From: Candidatus Rokuibacteriota bacterium | Lineage (GTDB): Bacteria; Methylomirabilota; Methylomirabilia; Rokubacteriales; CSP1-6 | Length of the DNA stretch: 64,000 nucleotides | Assembly (NCBI GenBank): GCA_016184365.1 | Contig: JACPCW010000074.1 | Location: 28,806-92,805, forward strand | Direction: 5' to 3' | Shown: in pieces, positions 18,013-27,938 of the stretch | Layout of the letters: the number at the start of each line of letters is the position of its first letter | Numbering within the stretch: the stretch's first letter is position 1 | Notes under the pieces: model-generated | What the model saw: the letters and a program-made list of their open reading frames with translations, nothing else | Told to the model about the DNA's origin: nothing | Database searches by the model: none | Program-made: the position numbers and the translations under genes

Positions 18013-21000
18013 TTGCCGATCGCTCCGAAGTCCCTCGAGCCTCCGATCCGTGCCGAGATCTTCGGCATCGAGCGCTTCGAGCAGCACGCCGAGACCCTCG
18101 CGGCCGCCCAGCGCGTGGCCGGACCGTCCGGCCGCGGCAAGCGCTTGCTGTCGCGCGTGGAAGACAACGGCCGCGTGCTGCGCGACTCGTACCGCGCGAT
18201 CGCCGAGGCGATCCGCGAGGAGCGCGCGATCACCCCCGCGGCGGAGTGGCTCGTCGACAACTTCCACGTGGTCGACGAACAGCTGCGCGAGATCCGCGAC
18301 GATCTACCGCCCGGGTACTACCGCGAGCTGCCCAAGCTCGCCGACGGACCGCTCGCCGGATATCCGCGCGTCTACGGGCTCGCATGGGCGTTCGTCGCCC
18401 ACACCGACAGCCGCTTCGATCCCGAGACCCTCCGGCGCTTCGTGCGCGCCTACCAGCGCGTGCAGCCGCTGACGATCGGCGAGCTGTGGGCGGTGGCGAT
18501 CACGCTGCGCGTCGTGCTCGTGGAGAATCTTCGCCGCCTGGCGGAAGCCATCGTGCGCGGGCGCGCCGCGCGCCAGGAGGCCGACGCGCTGGCCGACGAT
18601 CTGCTCGGCGTCGGCGACGGCGTGGTCACGCCCGCGGCGAAGGCGCTCGCGCACTACGAGGGCGGCCCGCTGATGACGGCGTTCGCGGTGCAGCTCGTCC
18701 AGCGGCTGCGCGAGCAGGATCGCGCCGTGACGCCGACGCTCGTCTGGCTCGACCGGCGGCTCGAGGCGCAGGGCACGACGGCCGAGGACATCGTCCGCGT
18801 CGAGCATCAGCGGCAGGCCGCGATGAACGTGACCGTCCGCAACGTGATCCTGAGCATGAGCCTGATGTCCGCGCTCGACTGGACGGAGTTCTTCGAGGCC
18901 GTCAGCCTCGTCGACGACGTGCTGCGCACGGGCCCGAACTACGGCGCGATGGACTTCGCGACGCGCGACGCCTACCGTCATGCCGTCGAGGACCTCGCGC
19001 GGGGATCGAGCCGCCCCGAGCAGGACGTGGCGCGCGAGACCGTGGCGCGAACGCGCCCGGCGGATGCGAGCGGCGACGATCGGCGAACCGATGCCGGCTT
19101 TCACCTGATCGGCGCCGGACGCGCGACCCTCGAGCTGGCGCTCGGCTACCGCGCGCCGCTGATGCGCCGGCTGCTTCGCGGCTATCTCGCGGCGGCGACG
19201 CCCGGGTATCTGGGAATGATCGCCGTGCTGAGCGGCCTCGTGTTCATGCTGCCCGTCCTCGCGGCCGGAGCTTCCGGCGTGGGGCCGATGGGCCTGCTGC
19301 TGCTCGCGTTGCTCGCCGTCATCCCGGCCTCGGACCTCGCCATCGCGCTGCTCAATCGAAGCGTCACGGCGCTCGTCCCGCCGCGCGCGCTGCCGCGACT
19401 CGAGCTCGGCGACGGCATCCCGCCGTCGCTGCGCACCCTGGTCGTCGTGCCGATGCTGCTGACCGATCGCGCCGAAGTCGCCGAGCAGGTCGAGCGGCTC
19501 GAAGTGCACTACCTGGCGAATCCGGACGGCGACGTTCGCTTCGCCGTGCTGTCCGACTGGACGGATGCGCCGTCGGAGGCGATGCCGGGTGACGAGGCAG
19601 CGCTCGGCGCCGCGCGCGAGGGGATCGCCCGTCTCAACCGGCGCCACGGCCTGGTGCCGGATGGCGGCGAGCGGTTCCTGCTCTTCCACCGCCGCCGGCT
19701 CTGGAACGAGAGCGAGCGGGTCTGGATGGGATGGGAGCGCAAGCGCGGCAAGCTCCACGAGCTGAATCGGCTTCTGCGCGGAGCGGCCGACACCAGCTTC
19801 GTGACCGGCAGCACGCCGCCCGCCGGTGTCCGTTACGTCGTCACGCTCGACTCGGACACGCGGCTGCCGCGGGGCGCGGTGCAACGGCTGGTCGGCACGC
19901 TCGCGCATCCGCTCAACCGGCCACGCTTCGAGCCCGCCGGACGGCGCGTCGTCGAGGGGCACGCCGTGCTGCAGCCGCGCGTGACGCCGCCGCTCCCCGG
20001 ACTCGAAGGCTCGTTCTTCCAGCGGCTGTCGTCCGGTCCGGCGGGCATCGATCCATACGCCGCGGCCGTGTCCGACGTGTACCAGGACCTCTGGGGCGAA
20101 GGCTCGTACACGGGCAAAGGCATCTACGACGTGGACGCCTTCGAGACGGCGCTGGCGGGCCGGGTGCCGGAGAACGCGCTGCTGAGTCACGATCTGTTCG
20201 AAGGCGTGTTCGCGCGGGCCGGGCTCGTCACGGACGTCGAGCTGTTCGAGAGCGCGCCATCGCACTACGGCGTGGCGGCCGCGCGGCAGCACCGGTGGGC
20301 CCGGGGCGACTGGCAGCTCCTGCCGTGGATCGTCCGCAGCCGTATCCCGGTCATCGGACGCTGGAAGATGCTGGACAACCTGCGCCGCACGCTGTCCGCG
20401 CCGGCCGCCTTCCTGACCCTCGTGGTCGCGTGGACGCTGCCCGGCACGTCACCGCCGCTCTGGAGCGCCTTCATCCTGGCGACCGTGGCCGTGCCGGCGG
20501 TCCTGCCGGTGCTCGGCGGCGTGATCCCTCGCCGACGCGGCATCTCGAAGCGCAGTCATGGCCGCGCCGTGGGCCGAGACGTGGTCCAGGCGACTTCACA
20601 CGTCGGACTCGCCGTCACGATGCTCGCGTACCAGGCCTGGCTGATGAGTGATGCGATCGTCCGGACGCTCGCGCGCCTGTACGTCACGCGCCGCCGGCTG
20701 CTGGAATGGATGACCGCGGCGCAGGCGAAAGCCGGGCTGCGTCTCGATCTGCGCGGCTTCGGCCAGCGCATGGGCGGCGGGCTCGCGCTCGCCGCCGCGG
20801 CGGCGCTCGCGGTGGCGTGGGGCCGGCCCGACGCGTGGTCGGCCGCGCTGCCCTTCGTGCTGCTGTGGCTCGCGGCGCCGGCGATCGCCCGATGGATCAG
20901 CCTGCCGCGCAGCACCGCGCCGTCCCGGCCGCTCGCGCCGACGGAGGTGGAAGCGCTCCGGTTGATCGCGCGGCGCACGTGGCGGTTCTTCGCGACCTTC

Positions 21001-24000
21001 GTCGGTCCCGACGACCACGCGTTGCCGCCCGACAACTTCCAGGAATCGCCGAGCCCGGTGATCGCGCATCGCACGTCGCCGACGAACATCGGGCTGTACC
21101 TGCTGTCCACGGTGGCGGGGCGCGATTTCGGCTGGCTCGGCACGGTCGAGACCGTCGAGCGGCTCGAGGCGACGGTCGCGACCATGAACTCGCTCGACCG
21201 CTTCCGCGGCCACTTCTACAACTGGTACGACACCGAGCACGGCCGTCCGCTCGAGCCCATGTACGTCTCGTCGGTCGACAGCGGCAATCTCGCCGGCCAT
21301 CTCATCGCGCTGGCGCACGCCTGCGAGGAGATGATCGCCCGCCCGCGCCTCGACCGCGCGGCGCTCGCCGGCATCGACGACACCGCGCGGCTCGTCGGCG
21401 TGTCCGCCGCGGCCGTCGGCGGCGCCCGCCACGGCGGCACCACGCACGACCGGCTGACGCAGGCGCTCGACGGCGTCGCGGCGGCGGTCCAGGAGCCCCC
21501 GCGCGACCCGTCGTCGTGGGGCGCGCGGCTGGCGGCGCTGCAGGCGCACGCGCGCGCGGTGCTGGACGCCGCGCACGCGTTCGTCGACGAGGACGCCGAG
21601 CGCGCGCGGACGGACGTCCTCGTCTGGGCCGAGGCGCTCTGCGCCACCGTCGACAGTCACGCGCGTGACCTCGCCGCGACCGACCCGCTGGCTCCGCGCC
21701 TCTCCGCGCTCGCCGGGCACGCACGCGCCCTGAGCCGCGGCATGGACTTCGGCTTCCTCTTCGACCCGATGCGGAAGCTGTTCGCGATCGGCTATCGCGT
21801 CGCGGACGGCAGCCTCGATCCCGGCCGGTACGACCTGCTCGCGTCGGAAGCGCGGCTCACGAGCTTCGTCGCGATCGCGAAGGGCGACGTCCCCGTGTCG
21901 CACTGGTTCCGGCTGGGCCGGTCCCTCACCCCGGTAGAACAGGACTCGGTGCTCGTCTCCTGGTCGGGGTCGATGTTCGAGTACCTGATGCCCGCGCTCG
22001 TCATGCACACGCCGGCGGGCAGCCTCCTCGAACAGACGTCCCGGCTCGTCGTGCGCCGGCAGATCGCGTACGGCGCCGAGCGTGGGGTGCCGTGGGGCGT
22101 CTCGGAGTCCGGCTACAACGTGCGCGACCGCCACATGACCTACCAGTATTCGAACTTCGGCGTGCCCGGGCTCGGGCTGCGACGGGGACTCGGCGAGGAC
22201 GTCGTCGTGGCGCCGTACGCCACCGGACTGGCAGCGATGATCGACCCGGGGGCCGCGCTCCGTAACTTCCGGCGGCTGGCGGCGGCGGGCGCGAGCGGGG
22301 CGTATGGCTTTTACGAGGCGGTCGATTACACGGCGCCGCGCCTGCCCGAGTCGGCCGAGCTCGCGGTGGTCCGCGCCTACATGGCGCACCACCAGGGCAT
22401 GGTGATCGTCGCGATCGCGAACGCCCTCCACGACGGCGCGATGCGCGCGCGCTTCCATGCCGAGCCGAGCGTCCAGGCGACCGAGCTGCTGCTCCAGGAA
22501 CGCACCCCGCGCGGCGTGGCGGTCGCGCGGCCGCGCGCGGAGGAGGTCGAGGCCGCCGGCGATGTGCGCGACCTCGTGCCGCCGGTCGAGCGGCATTTCA
22601 CGTCGCCGCACGCGTCGACGCCCCGCACCCAGCTCCTCTCGAACGGGCGCTACGCGGTCATGCTGACGGCGGCCGGCTCGGGGTACAGCCGCTGGCGCGA
22701 TCTCGCGATCACCCGCTGGCGTGAGGACGTCACGCGTGACGCGTCGGGGACGTACGTGTTCGTCCGCGACGCGGACAGTGGCGCGACCTGGTCGGCCGGG
22801 TACCAGCCGTGCGGCACCGAGCCAGACTCGTACGCGGTCACGTTCTCCGAGGATCGCGCCGAGATCGTCCGGCGCGACGGGGACATCACCACCACGCTGC
22901 AGGTCATCGTGTCGCCCGAGGACGACGCCGAGGTCCGTCGCGTCTCGCTGACGAACTTCGGCGCGAGGAGCCGTGACGTCGAGCTGACGTCGTACGCGGA
23001 AGTCGTGCTGGCGCCCCCCGCGGCCGACGCGGCGCATCCGGCGTTCTCCAACCTGAGCGTGCAGACGGAGTGCGTCCCCGAGCTCGACACGCTGCTGGCC
23101 CGGCGCCGGCCGCGGTCGCCCGGTGAGACCGAGGTCTGGCTCGCCCACGTGGCGGTCGTCGACGGCGAAGCGGCCGGAAGCCCGGAGTGGGAAACCGATC
23201 GCGCGCGGTTCCTCGGGCGCGGGCGCGGCATCCGGAATCCCGCCGCGGTGCTGGACGGGACTCCGCTCTCCGGCACCGTCGGCGCGGTGCTCGATCCGAT
23301 CGTGAGCCTCCGGCGGCGCGTGCGGCTTCGTCCGGGCGCGACCGCGCGCATCACGTTCTCGACGCTCGTCGCGCCGTCGCGCGCCGAGGCGCTGGGCCTG
23401 GCCGAGAAGTATCGCGACGCGTCGACGTTCGACCGCGTCCGGACGCTCGCGTGGACGCAGGCGCAGGTCCAGATGCACCACCTCGGCATCGGTCCGGACG
23501 AGGCGCACCTCTTCCAGACCCTCGCCGGTCGCGTGCTCTATTCCGACCGGGCGCTCCGGCCGGCGCCGGACGTGCTCGCGCGTCACGCCGGCGGTCAGGA
23601 CGCGCTCTGGGCGCACGGGATTTCCGGCGACCTCCCGATCGTCCTCGTGCAGATCGACGAGCCCGAGGACATCGGCATCGTGCGCCAGCTGCTTCGCGCG
23701 CACGAGTACTGGGGGATGAAACGTCTCGCGGTCGACCTCGTGATCCTCAACGAGCGCGCGCCGTCCTACCTGCAGGACTTGCAGTCGGCGCTCGAGACGC
23801 TCCTGCGCACGAGCCGGTCGATCGGACCGGACGACGGACACGCGCCCCATGGCCACGTGTCGATCGTGCGAGGGGACCGCGTGACGGCGCGGCAACGCGA
23901 CGTCCTCCAGGCCGTCGCGCGCGCGGTGCTGTCGGGCCGGCGCGGGACGCTGGCCGAGCAGCTCGCGCACGCGCAGCGCCCCGACAGCGCGCCGGCGGCC

Positions 24001-26463
24001 GCGCCGCGGCGAGCGACGGCGACGAAACCCGAGCCCGGCGCAGCGGTCACGTCGCGGGATCTCGAGCTCTTCAACGGGCTCGGCGGCTTCGCGGCGGACG
24101 GGCGCGAGTACGTGACGATCCTCGAGCCGGGCGCATGGACGCCGGCGCCCTGGATCAACGTCATCGCGAATCCGGGGTTCGGCTTCCAGGTCTCCGAGTC
24201 GGGCGCGGGGTACACGTGGTCGATCAACAGCCGCGAGAACCAGCTCACCCCGTGGTCGAACGATCCGGTCCTCGACCCGCCGGGCGAGACGATGTACGTG
24301 CGCGACGAAGAGACGGGCGCGGTGTGGGGACCGACGGCGCTGCCGATCCGCGAGCCCTCGCCGTACGTCGTCCGGCACGGCCAGGGGTACACGCGCTTCG
24401 AGCACGTCTCGCATGGCGTGTCACTCGAGCTCCTGCAGCTCGTGCCGGTCTCCGACTCGATCAAGCTCTCGCGCCTGACGCTGACGAACCTCTCGGGCCG
24501 CGCGCGACGGCTGTCGGTGACCGCCTATGTCGAGTGGGTGCTCGGGGTCTCGCGCAGCGACGCCGCGCCGCACGTCGTCACCGAGGTCGACGGAGCGACG
24601 GGCGCGATCTTCGCGCGGAATTCGTGGAGCCGCGAGTTCGGCGGCCGCGTCGCGTTCGCGGATCTCGGCGGGCTCCAGACGGCGTGGACCGCGGACCGCA
24701 CGGAGTTTCTCGGGCGTCACGGCACCATGGATCAGCCGGCGGCGCTCCGGCGAAAGGATCGTCTCTCGGGACGGGTCGGCGCCGGCCTCGATCCGTGCGG
24801 CGCCCTGCAGGCGACGTTCGACCTGCCCGCTTCCGCGCGAATGGACGTCGTGTTCTTCCTCGGCGAAGCGGCGAGCGCCGGGCAGGCCCGCGAGCTCATC
24901 GAGCGCTATCGAACGTCGGACGTGGCCGTCGTCCTCCAGGCGGTCCGCGCGGGCTGGGACGACCGGCTCGACACCGTGCAGGTGACGACGCCCGATCGGT
25001 CCCTCGACCTGCTGCTCAACCGCTGGCTGCTGTACCAGACCCTCGCGTGCCGGGTCTGGGCGCGCGCGGCGTTCTATCAGGCCGGCGGGGCGTACGGCTT
25101 CCGCGATCAGGTCCAGGACGTGATGGCGCTCGCGATCGCCGATCCCGCGATCGCGCGCGAGCATCTGCTCCGCGCCGCGGCGCGGCAGTTCACCGAGGGC
25201 GACGTCCAGCACTGGTGGCATCCGCCCGGCGGTCGCGGCGTGCGGACCCGGATCACGGACGATCTCCTCTGGCTGCCGTACGTCGCGCGCCGTTACGTCG
25301 ACGTCACGGGTGACGAGGGCATCCTCGACGAGATCGTCGCCTTTCTCGACGGGCCCACGCTCGATGCCGGGCAGACGGAGTCGTACTTCGAGCCGCGCGT
25401 CTCGGACGAGCGGGCCGCGCTGTACGAGCACTGCGCGCGCGCCCTCGACTGGAGCCTGACGGTCGGCGCGCACGGCCTGCCGCTCATGGGCACGGGCGAC
25501 TGGAACGACGGGATGAACGAGGTGGGCGCCGGGGGGAAGGGCGAGAGCGTCTGGCTCGGATGGTTCCTGCACGTCGTCCTGTCGGAATGGGCGGACGTGG
25601 CCGACGCGCGCGGCGACGGCAAGCGCGCCGACCGGTGGCGGGACCACGCGCGCGCGCTCGGAGCATCGCTCGAGCGCGAGGCCTGGGACGGTGACTGGTA
25701 CCGGCGCGCGTACTTCGACGACGGCACGCCGCTCGGCTCCGCCACCAACGACGCATGCCGCATCGATTCGATCGCGCAATCCTGGAGCGTCATCTCGGGC
25801 GCGGCCGACCCTGCCCGCCAGGCGCGCGCCATGGCGGCGGTCGACGAGCGCCTCGTCCGTCGCGCCGATGGCCTCGTGCTGCTGTTCACGCCGCCGTTCG
25901 ACGACACGCGCCTCGAGCCGGGCTACATCAAGGGCTACGTGCCCGGCGTCCGTGAAAACGGCGGCCAGTACACGCACGCGGCGATGTGGGTGGCCATCGC
26001 CTTCGCCATGCTCGGCGACGGCGACGCGGCCGCCGAGATTCTCGCGCTGTCGAATCCGATCAACCGCTCCCGCACCGCGGCGGACGTGCGGCGGTATCGC
26101 GTCGAACCCTACGTCGTCGCGGCCGACGTCTACGCCGAGCCGCCGCACGTGGGGCGCGGCGGCTGGACGTGGTACACGGGGTCCGCGGGCTGGATGTATC
26201 GGGCGGGGCTCGAATCGGTGCTCGGATTCCGGCTGCGGGGCACGCGGCTCGTGATCGACCCGTGCATCCCGCGCGCGTGGCCCGGGTTCGAGATCGCGTT
26301 CCGCTATCGCTCGGCGCGCTATGCGATCGTCGTGAGCAATCCGCGCGGCGTGTCGAGCGGCGTGTCGTCGGTGGACGTCGATGGCGTCGTCCTCGCCAGT
26401 GCCCCCGCCATCATGCTCGCGGACGACGGCCAGACGCACCGCGTCCGGATCGTGCTCGGCTGA
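18013..26463 (+). CDS. ndvB: Cyclic beta-1,2-glucan synthase-like protein (GT84 plus GH94)
   Basis: A 2816-residue membrane protein with NdvB/ChvB architecture, the length expected for cyclic beta-1,2-glucan synthases. Order: N-terminal region starting PIRAEIFGIERFEQHAETLA; membrane helices about 396-446; glycosyltransferase-84-like region about 476-770 with VTLDSDTRLPRG, SYTGKGIYDVDAF and QHRWARGDW; more helices about 800-960; a glycoamylase-like domain about 1296-1480 (GVSESGYN, YMAHHQGM); and two GH94-like beta-sandwich plus barrel regions ending with GTGDWNDGMNEVG (about 2490-2503), whose Asp is the GH94 general acid. I chose TTG 18013 because AAAGG precedes it and the operator/promoter lies upstream at 17904-17925. 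The product is probably periplasmic osmo- or envelope-protective glucan. An exported glycan phosphorylase is an alternative. Confidence 0.9.
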   Translation: MPIAPKSLEPPIRAEIFGIERFEQHAETLAAAQRVAGPSGRGKRLLSRVEDNGRVLRDSYRAIAEAIREERAITPAAEWLVDNFHVVDEQLREIRDDLPPGYYRELPKLADGPLAGYPRVYGLAWAFVAHTDSRFDPETLRRFVRAYQRVQPLTIGELWAVAITLRVVLVENLRRLAEAIVRGRAARQEADALADDLLGVGDGVVTPAAKALAHYEGGPLMTAFAVQLVQRLREQDRAVTPTLVWLDRRLEAQGTTAEDIVRVEHQRQAAMNVTVRNVILSMSLMSALDWTEFFEAVSLVDDVLRTGPNYGAMDFATRDAYRHAVEDLARGSSRPEQDVARETVARTRPADASGDDRRTDAGFHLIGAGRATLELALGYRAPLMRRLLRGYLAAATPGYLGMIAVLSGLVFMLPVLAAGASGVGPMGLLLLALLAVIPASDLAIALLNRSVTALVPPRALPRLELGDGIPPSLRTLVVVPMLLTDRAEVAEQVERLEVHYLANPDGDVRFAVLSDWTDAPSEAMPGDEAALGAAREGIARLNRRHGLVPDGGERFLLFHRRRLWNESERVWMGWERKRGKLHELNRLLRGAADTSFVTGSTPPAGVRYVVTLDSDTRLPRGAVQRLVGTLAHPLNRPRFEPAGRRVVEGHAVLQPRVTPPLPGLEGSFFQRLSSGPAGIDPYAAAVSDVYQDLWGEGSYTGKGIYDVDAFETALAGRVPENALLSHDLFEGVFARAGLVTDVELFESAPSHYGVAAARQHRWARGDWQLLPWIVRSRIPVIGRWKMLDNLRRTLSAPAAFLTLVVAWTLPGTSPPLWSAFILATVAVPAVLPVLGGVIPRRRGISKRSHGRAVGRDVVQATSHVGLAVTMLAYQAWLMSDAIVRTLARLYVTRRRLLEWMTAAQAKAGLRLDLRGFGQRMGGGLALAAAAALAVAWGRPDAWSAALPFVLLWLAAPAIARWISLPRSTAPSRPLAPTEVEALRLIARRTWRFFATFVGPDDHALPPDNFQESPSPVIAHRTSPTNIGLYLLSTVAGRDFGWLGTVETVERLEATVATMNSLDRFRGHFYNWYDTEHGRPLEPMYVSSVDSGNLAGHLIALAHACEEMIARPRLDRAALAGIDDTARLVGVSAAAVGGARHGGTTHDRLTQALDGVAAAVQEPPRDPSSWGARLAALQAHARAVLDAAHAFVDEDAERARTDVLVWAEALCATVDSHARDLAATDPLAPRLSALAGHARALSRGMDFGFLFDPMRKLFAIGYRVADGSLDPGRYDLLASEARLTSFVAIAKGDVPVSHWFRLGRSLTPVEQDSVLVSWSGSMFEYLMPALVMHTPAGSLLEQTSRLVVRRQIAYGAERGVPWGVSESGYNVRDRHMTYQYSNFGVPGLGLRRGLGEDVVVAPYATGLAAMIDPGAALRNFRRLAAAGASGAYGFYEAVDYTAPRLPESAELAVVRAYMAHHQGMVIVAIANALHDGAMRARFHAEPSVQATELLLQERTPRGVAVARPRAEEVEAAGDVRDLVPPVERHFTSPHASTPRTQLLSNGRYAVMLTAAGSGYSRWRDLAITRWREDVTRDASGTYVFVRDADSGATWSAGYQPCGTEPDSYAVTFSEDRAEIVRRDGDITTTLQVIVSPEDDAEVRRVSLTNFGARSRDVELTSYAEVVLAPPAADAAHPAFSNLSVQTECVPELDTLLARRRPRSPGETEVWLAHVAVVDGEAAGSPEWETDRARFLGRGRGIRNPAAVLDGTPLSGTVGAVLDPIVSLRRRVRLRPGATARITFSTLVAPSRAEALGLAEKYRDASTFDRVRTLAWTQAQVQMHHLGIGPDEAHLFQTLAGRVLYSDRALRPAPDVLARHAGGQDALWAHGISGDLPIVLVQIDEPEDIGIVRQLLRAHEYWGMKRLAVDLVILNERAPSYLQDLQSALETLLRTSRSIGPDDGHAPHGHVSIVRGDRVTARQRDVLQAVARAVLSGRRGTLAEQLAHAQRPDSAPAAAPRRATATKPEPGAAVTSRDLELFNGLGGFAADGREYVTILEPGAWTPAPWINVIANPGFGFQVSESGAGYTWSINSRENQLTPWSNDPVLDPPGETMYVRDEETGAVWGPTALPIREPSPYVVRHGQGYTRFEHVSHGVSLELLQLVPVSDSIKLSRLTLTNLSGRARRLSVTAYVEWVLGVSRSDAAPHVVTEVDGATGAIFARNSWSREFGGRVAFADLGGLQTAWTADRTEFLGRHGTMDQPAALRRKDRLSGRVGAGLDPCGALQATFDLPASARMDVVFFLGEAASAGQARELIERYRTSDVAVVLQAVRAGWDDRLDTVQVTTPDRSLDLLLNRWLLYQTLACRVWARAAFYQAGGAYGFRDQVQDVMALAIADPAIAREHLLRAAARQFTEGDVQHWWHPPGGRGVRTRITDDLLWLPYVARRYVDVTGDEGILDEIVAFLDGPTLDAGQTESYFEPRVSDERAALYEHCARALDWSLTVGAHGLPLMGTGDWNDGMNEVGAGGKGESVWLGWFLHVVLSEWADVADARGDGKRADRWRDHARALGASLEREAWDGDWYRRAYFDDGTPLGSATNDACRIDSIAQSWSVISGAADPARQARAMAAVDERLVRRADGLVLLFTPPFDDTRLEPGYIKGYVPGVRENGGQYTHAAMWVAIAFAMLGDGDAAAEILALSNPINRSRTAADVRRYRVEPYVVAADVYAEPPHVGRGGWTWYTGSAGWMYRAGLESVLGFRLRGTRLVIDPCIPRAWPGFEIAFRYRSARYAIVVSNPRGVSSGVSSVDVDGVVLASAPAIMLADDGQTHRVRIVLG

Positions 26464-26756
26464 TCCGCGCCGCCCACGGACACGCGACGGCACTGGAACG
26501 ACACGCACCTCAGCTTCGGGAAATCGAGCACGGTCGTGGCGATCCCCGCGGGCGCTGCCGCCGCGACCCGGCGGCGAAGCTCGCCCGCGCACGCCCCCGT
26601 CCACGCCTCCAGGTCGGCGTGCTGCATGTGCAGCAGGCGATCTTCGGTGAACCCGAAGCTCGCCTGCCGCAGGAGCTCGAGCTTCCGATCGACGAGGGCG
26701 TGCTGGCCGTCGGTCAGCGGCGGTTCCGGCTCAGGTCGACGCCACGGGATCCTCAC
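26319..26756 (-). CDS. Hypothetical protein, convergent with and overlapping the glucan synthase end
   Basis: A 145-residue reading frame whose first 100 residues look protein-like (DGQHALVDRKLELLRQASFG, HADLEAWTGACAGELRRRV), whereas the last 45 are antisense to the end of the glucan synthase gene. ATG overlaps the stop of the RHH-like gene upstream (ATGA), supporting a real start. The original stop may have been lost by a frameshift near 26465. No family is recognised. Confidence 0.4.
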   Translation of the reverse strand: MRIPWRRPEPEPPLTDGQHALVDRKLELLRQASFGFTEDRLLHMQHADLEAWTGACAGELRRRVAAAAPAGIATTVLDFPKLRCVSFQCRRVSVGGADQPSTIRTRCVWPSSASMMAGALARTTPSTSTDDTPLDTPRGLLTTIA

Positions 26757-26974
26757 GCGCTTGTCGAGCGCGCCCCGGCATCCGGCCGTGGTGTCCAGCC
26801 TCCGGCCGCGTACTCCGTCAAGGCCTGCACGAACACGGCGCGCAGCGTCGTCCCGTCGCGAACGGCGCGGGCCCGCGCCGCGCGCCGAAGATCGCGTGAG
26901 ACGCCGTGCACGCGGTAGATCCGCGTCGGGCCGACCGGAGCGGGCACGCCGGGCAGCGACGTCTGCCGCGGCAT
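26753..26974 (-). CDS. Small ribbon-helix-helix-like protein, hypothetical
   Basis: A 73-residue basic protein. The segment RIYRVHGVSRDLRRAARARA followed by RDGTTLRAVFVQALTEY fits a beta strand plus two helices as in ribbon-helix-helix DNA-binding proteins. The ATG lies in a TGATG overlap with the stop of the membrane protein gene upstream; a GTG one codon earlier is also possible. It is the second gene of the operon starting at 27804. Confidence 0.5.
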   Translation of the reverse strand: MPRQTSLPGVPAPVGPTRIYRVHGVSRDLRRAARARAVRDGTTLRAVFVQALTEYAAGGWTPRPDAGARSTSA

Positions 26975-27804
26975 CACTTGCCCGCGCCGATGGAGACGGG
27001 GATGCGGACGGTCTCCTCGCGGTACGGCGACGGGATGTAGACGAGCTCGAGCCGCATCTCCTTCAGGTTCTTCGCCTTCAGCGCCTCGGTGGGAAAGTCG
27101 ACGTCGAGCGCCTCGATGGCGTCCTGCCCCGGGTCGAGCCGCTCGCTCCCGGAGGCGGTGAACTTGAAGCTGGGCGCGCTCCGCGGCATCTCCATCTCGA
27201 TCGGGCGCCCGGCGGTATCGAGGTAGTGGAGCTTCGCCCCGACGAGCCGGACCGTCTGGTTCGTGGAGGTGTTCGTCAGCCGGAGCATGCCCGTGAGCCT
27301 GGCGGCCGAGACGACCTGGGCGGAGCCCGTGTCCACGCGCTCGACGACCTTCAGGTTGTCGATCTCACCGGCGACGATGCCGGCCTTCACCTTCATCGAC
27401 GCCGGCGTCACCGCGTAGGTCCGGTCCTCGACCATCGCGGCCGTCGCGGCGGGCTGCTGCGTGGGGCCGAGGGTCAGCCAGAGCACCGTGACCACGGCCG
27501 CGGCGGCCAGACCCCATTGCCACACCGCCGGCTTCCGCTCGCCGGCACCGTCCGTCGGGCGGAGCTTGCGCTGCGCGACGATCGCCAGCGCCGCGCCGAC
27601 GAGCGCGATCACCGCCGCCAGCACGAGGCTCGAGCCCGAGACGATCCCCATGGCCCGGAGCATCCAGCTCAGCCCGACGCTGCCGAGGAGGCCGAGCGTG
27701 ATGTCCCACCGCCGCCCGGATCCGCCCTGCGCCACGACCATGCCGGCGAGCCCGCCGGCCAGCAGCCCCACGAGAATCCACGTCGCGAAAATCCCCAGCG
27801 TCAT
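26974..27804 (-). CDS. GlsB/YeaQ-like membrane protein with exported C-terminal domain
   Basis: A 276-residue protein. Residues 1-80 form three hydrophobic, glycine-rich helices (WILVGLLAGGLAGMVVAQGG, ITLGLLGSVGLSWML, VLAAVIALVGAALAI) resembling the small GlsB/YeaQ/YmgE stress membrane proteins. A fourth helix lies at about 97-112, followed by a soluble domain of 160 residues rich in beta structure (LTGMLRLTNTSTNQTVRLVG), probably outside the membrane. The start has a strong AAGGAGGA ribosome site. It is transcribed from a TTGACA-N17-TAATGT promoter whose -10 lies inside the 27845-27866 operator. The function is unknown; an envelope stress role is inferred. Confidence 0.7.
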   Translation of the reverse strand: MTLGIFATWILVGLLAGGLAGMVVAQGGSGRRWDITLGLLGSVGLSWMLRAMGIVSGSSLVLAAVIALVGAALAIVAQRKLRPTDGAGERKPAVWQWGLAAAAVVTVLWLTLGPTQQPAATAAMVEDRTYAVTPASMKVKAGIVAGEIDNLKVVERVDTGSAQVVSAARLTGMLRLTNTSTNQTVRLVGAKLHYLDTAGRPIEMEMPRSAPSFKFTASGSERLDPGQDAIEALDVDFPTEALKAKNLKEMRLELVYIPSPYREETVRIPVSIGAGK

Positions 27805-27844
27805 GTCTCTTCCTCCTTCGCCCGGTGGCCCGGGCTCGAGCCAT

Positions 27845-27908
27845 CTGTATGCTTACATTAGTACAGTTGACCTCCGGTGTCAACTACTGTACTACTTGAG
27901 TACTACAG
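27845..27908. promoter_or_regulatory. Divergent island promoter with two operators (sites 2 and 3)
   Basis: Two 5-12-5 inverted repeats, CTGTA-N12-TACAG, occupy 27845-27866 and 27887-27908; their centres are 42 bp apart. Between them the palindrome GTTGAC-N7-GTCAAC (27866-27884) supplies -35 hexamers. Minus strand: TTGACA (27883-27878), 17-base spacer, TAATGT (27860-27855). Plus strand: TGTCAA (27878-27883), 17-base spacer, TACTAC (27901-27906). Each -10 is buried in an operator, so a bound repressor should close both directions. Confidence 0.75.
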
Positions 27909-27938
27909 ACAGGAATGACGCCGCGCGGCTGACTCGCC

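Noticed and set aside
20596..24414. 1272-codon open frame on the minus strand inside the glucan synthase gene
   Set aside because: It is the complementary shadow of a high-GC gene; composition is Arg/Ala/Val-rich without domains, while the plus frame shows clear GT84/GH94 motifs.
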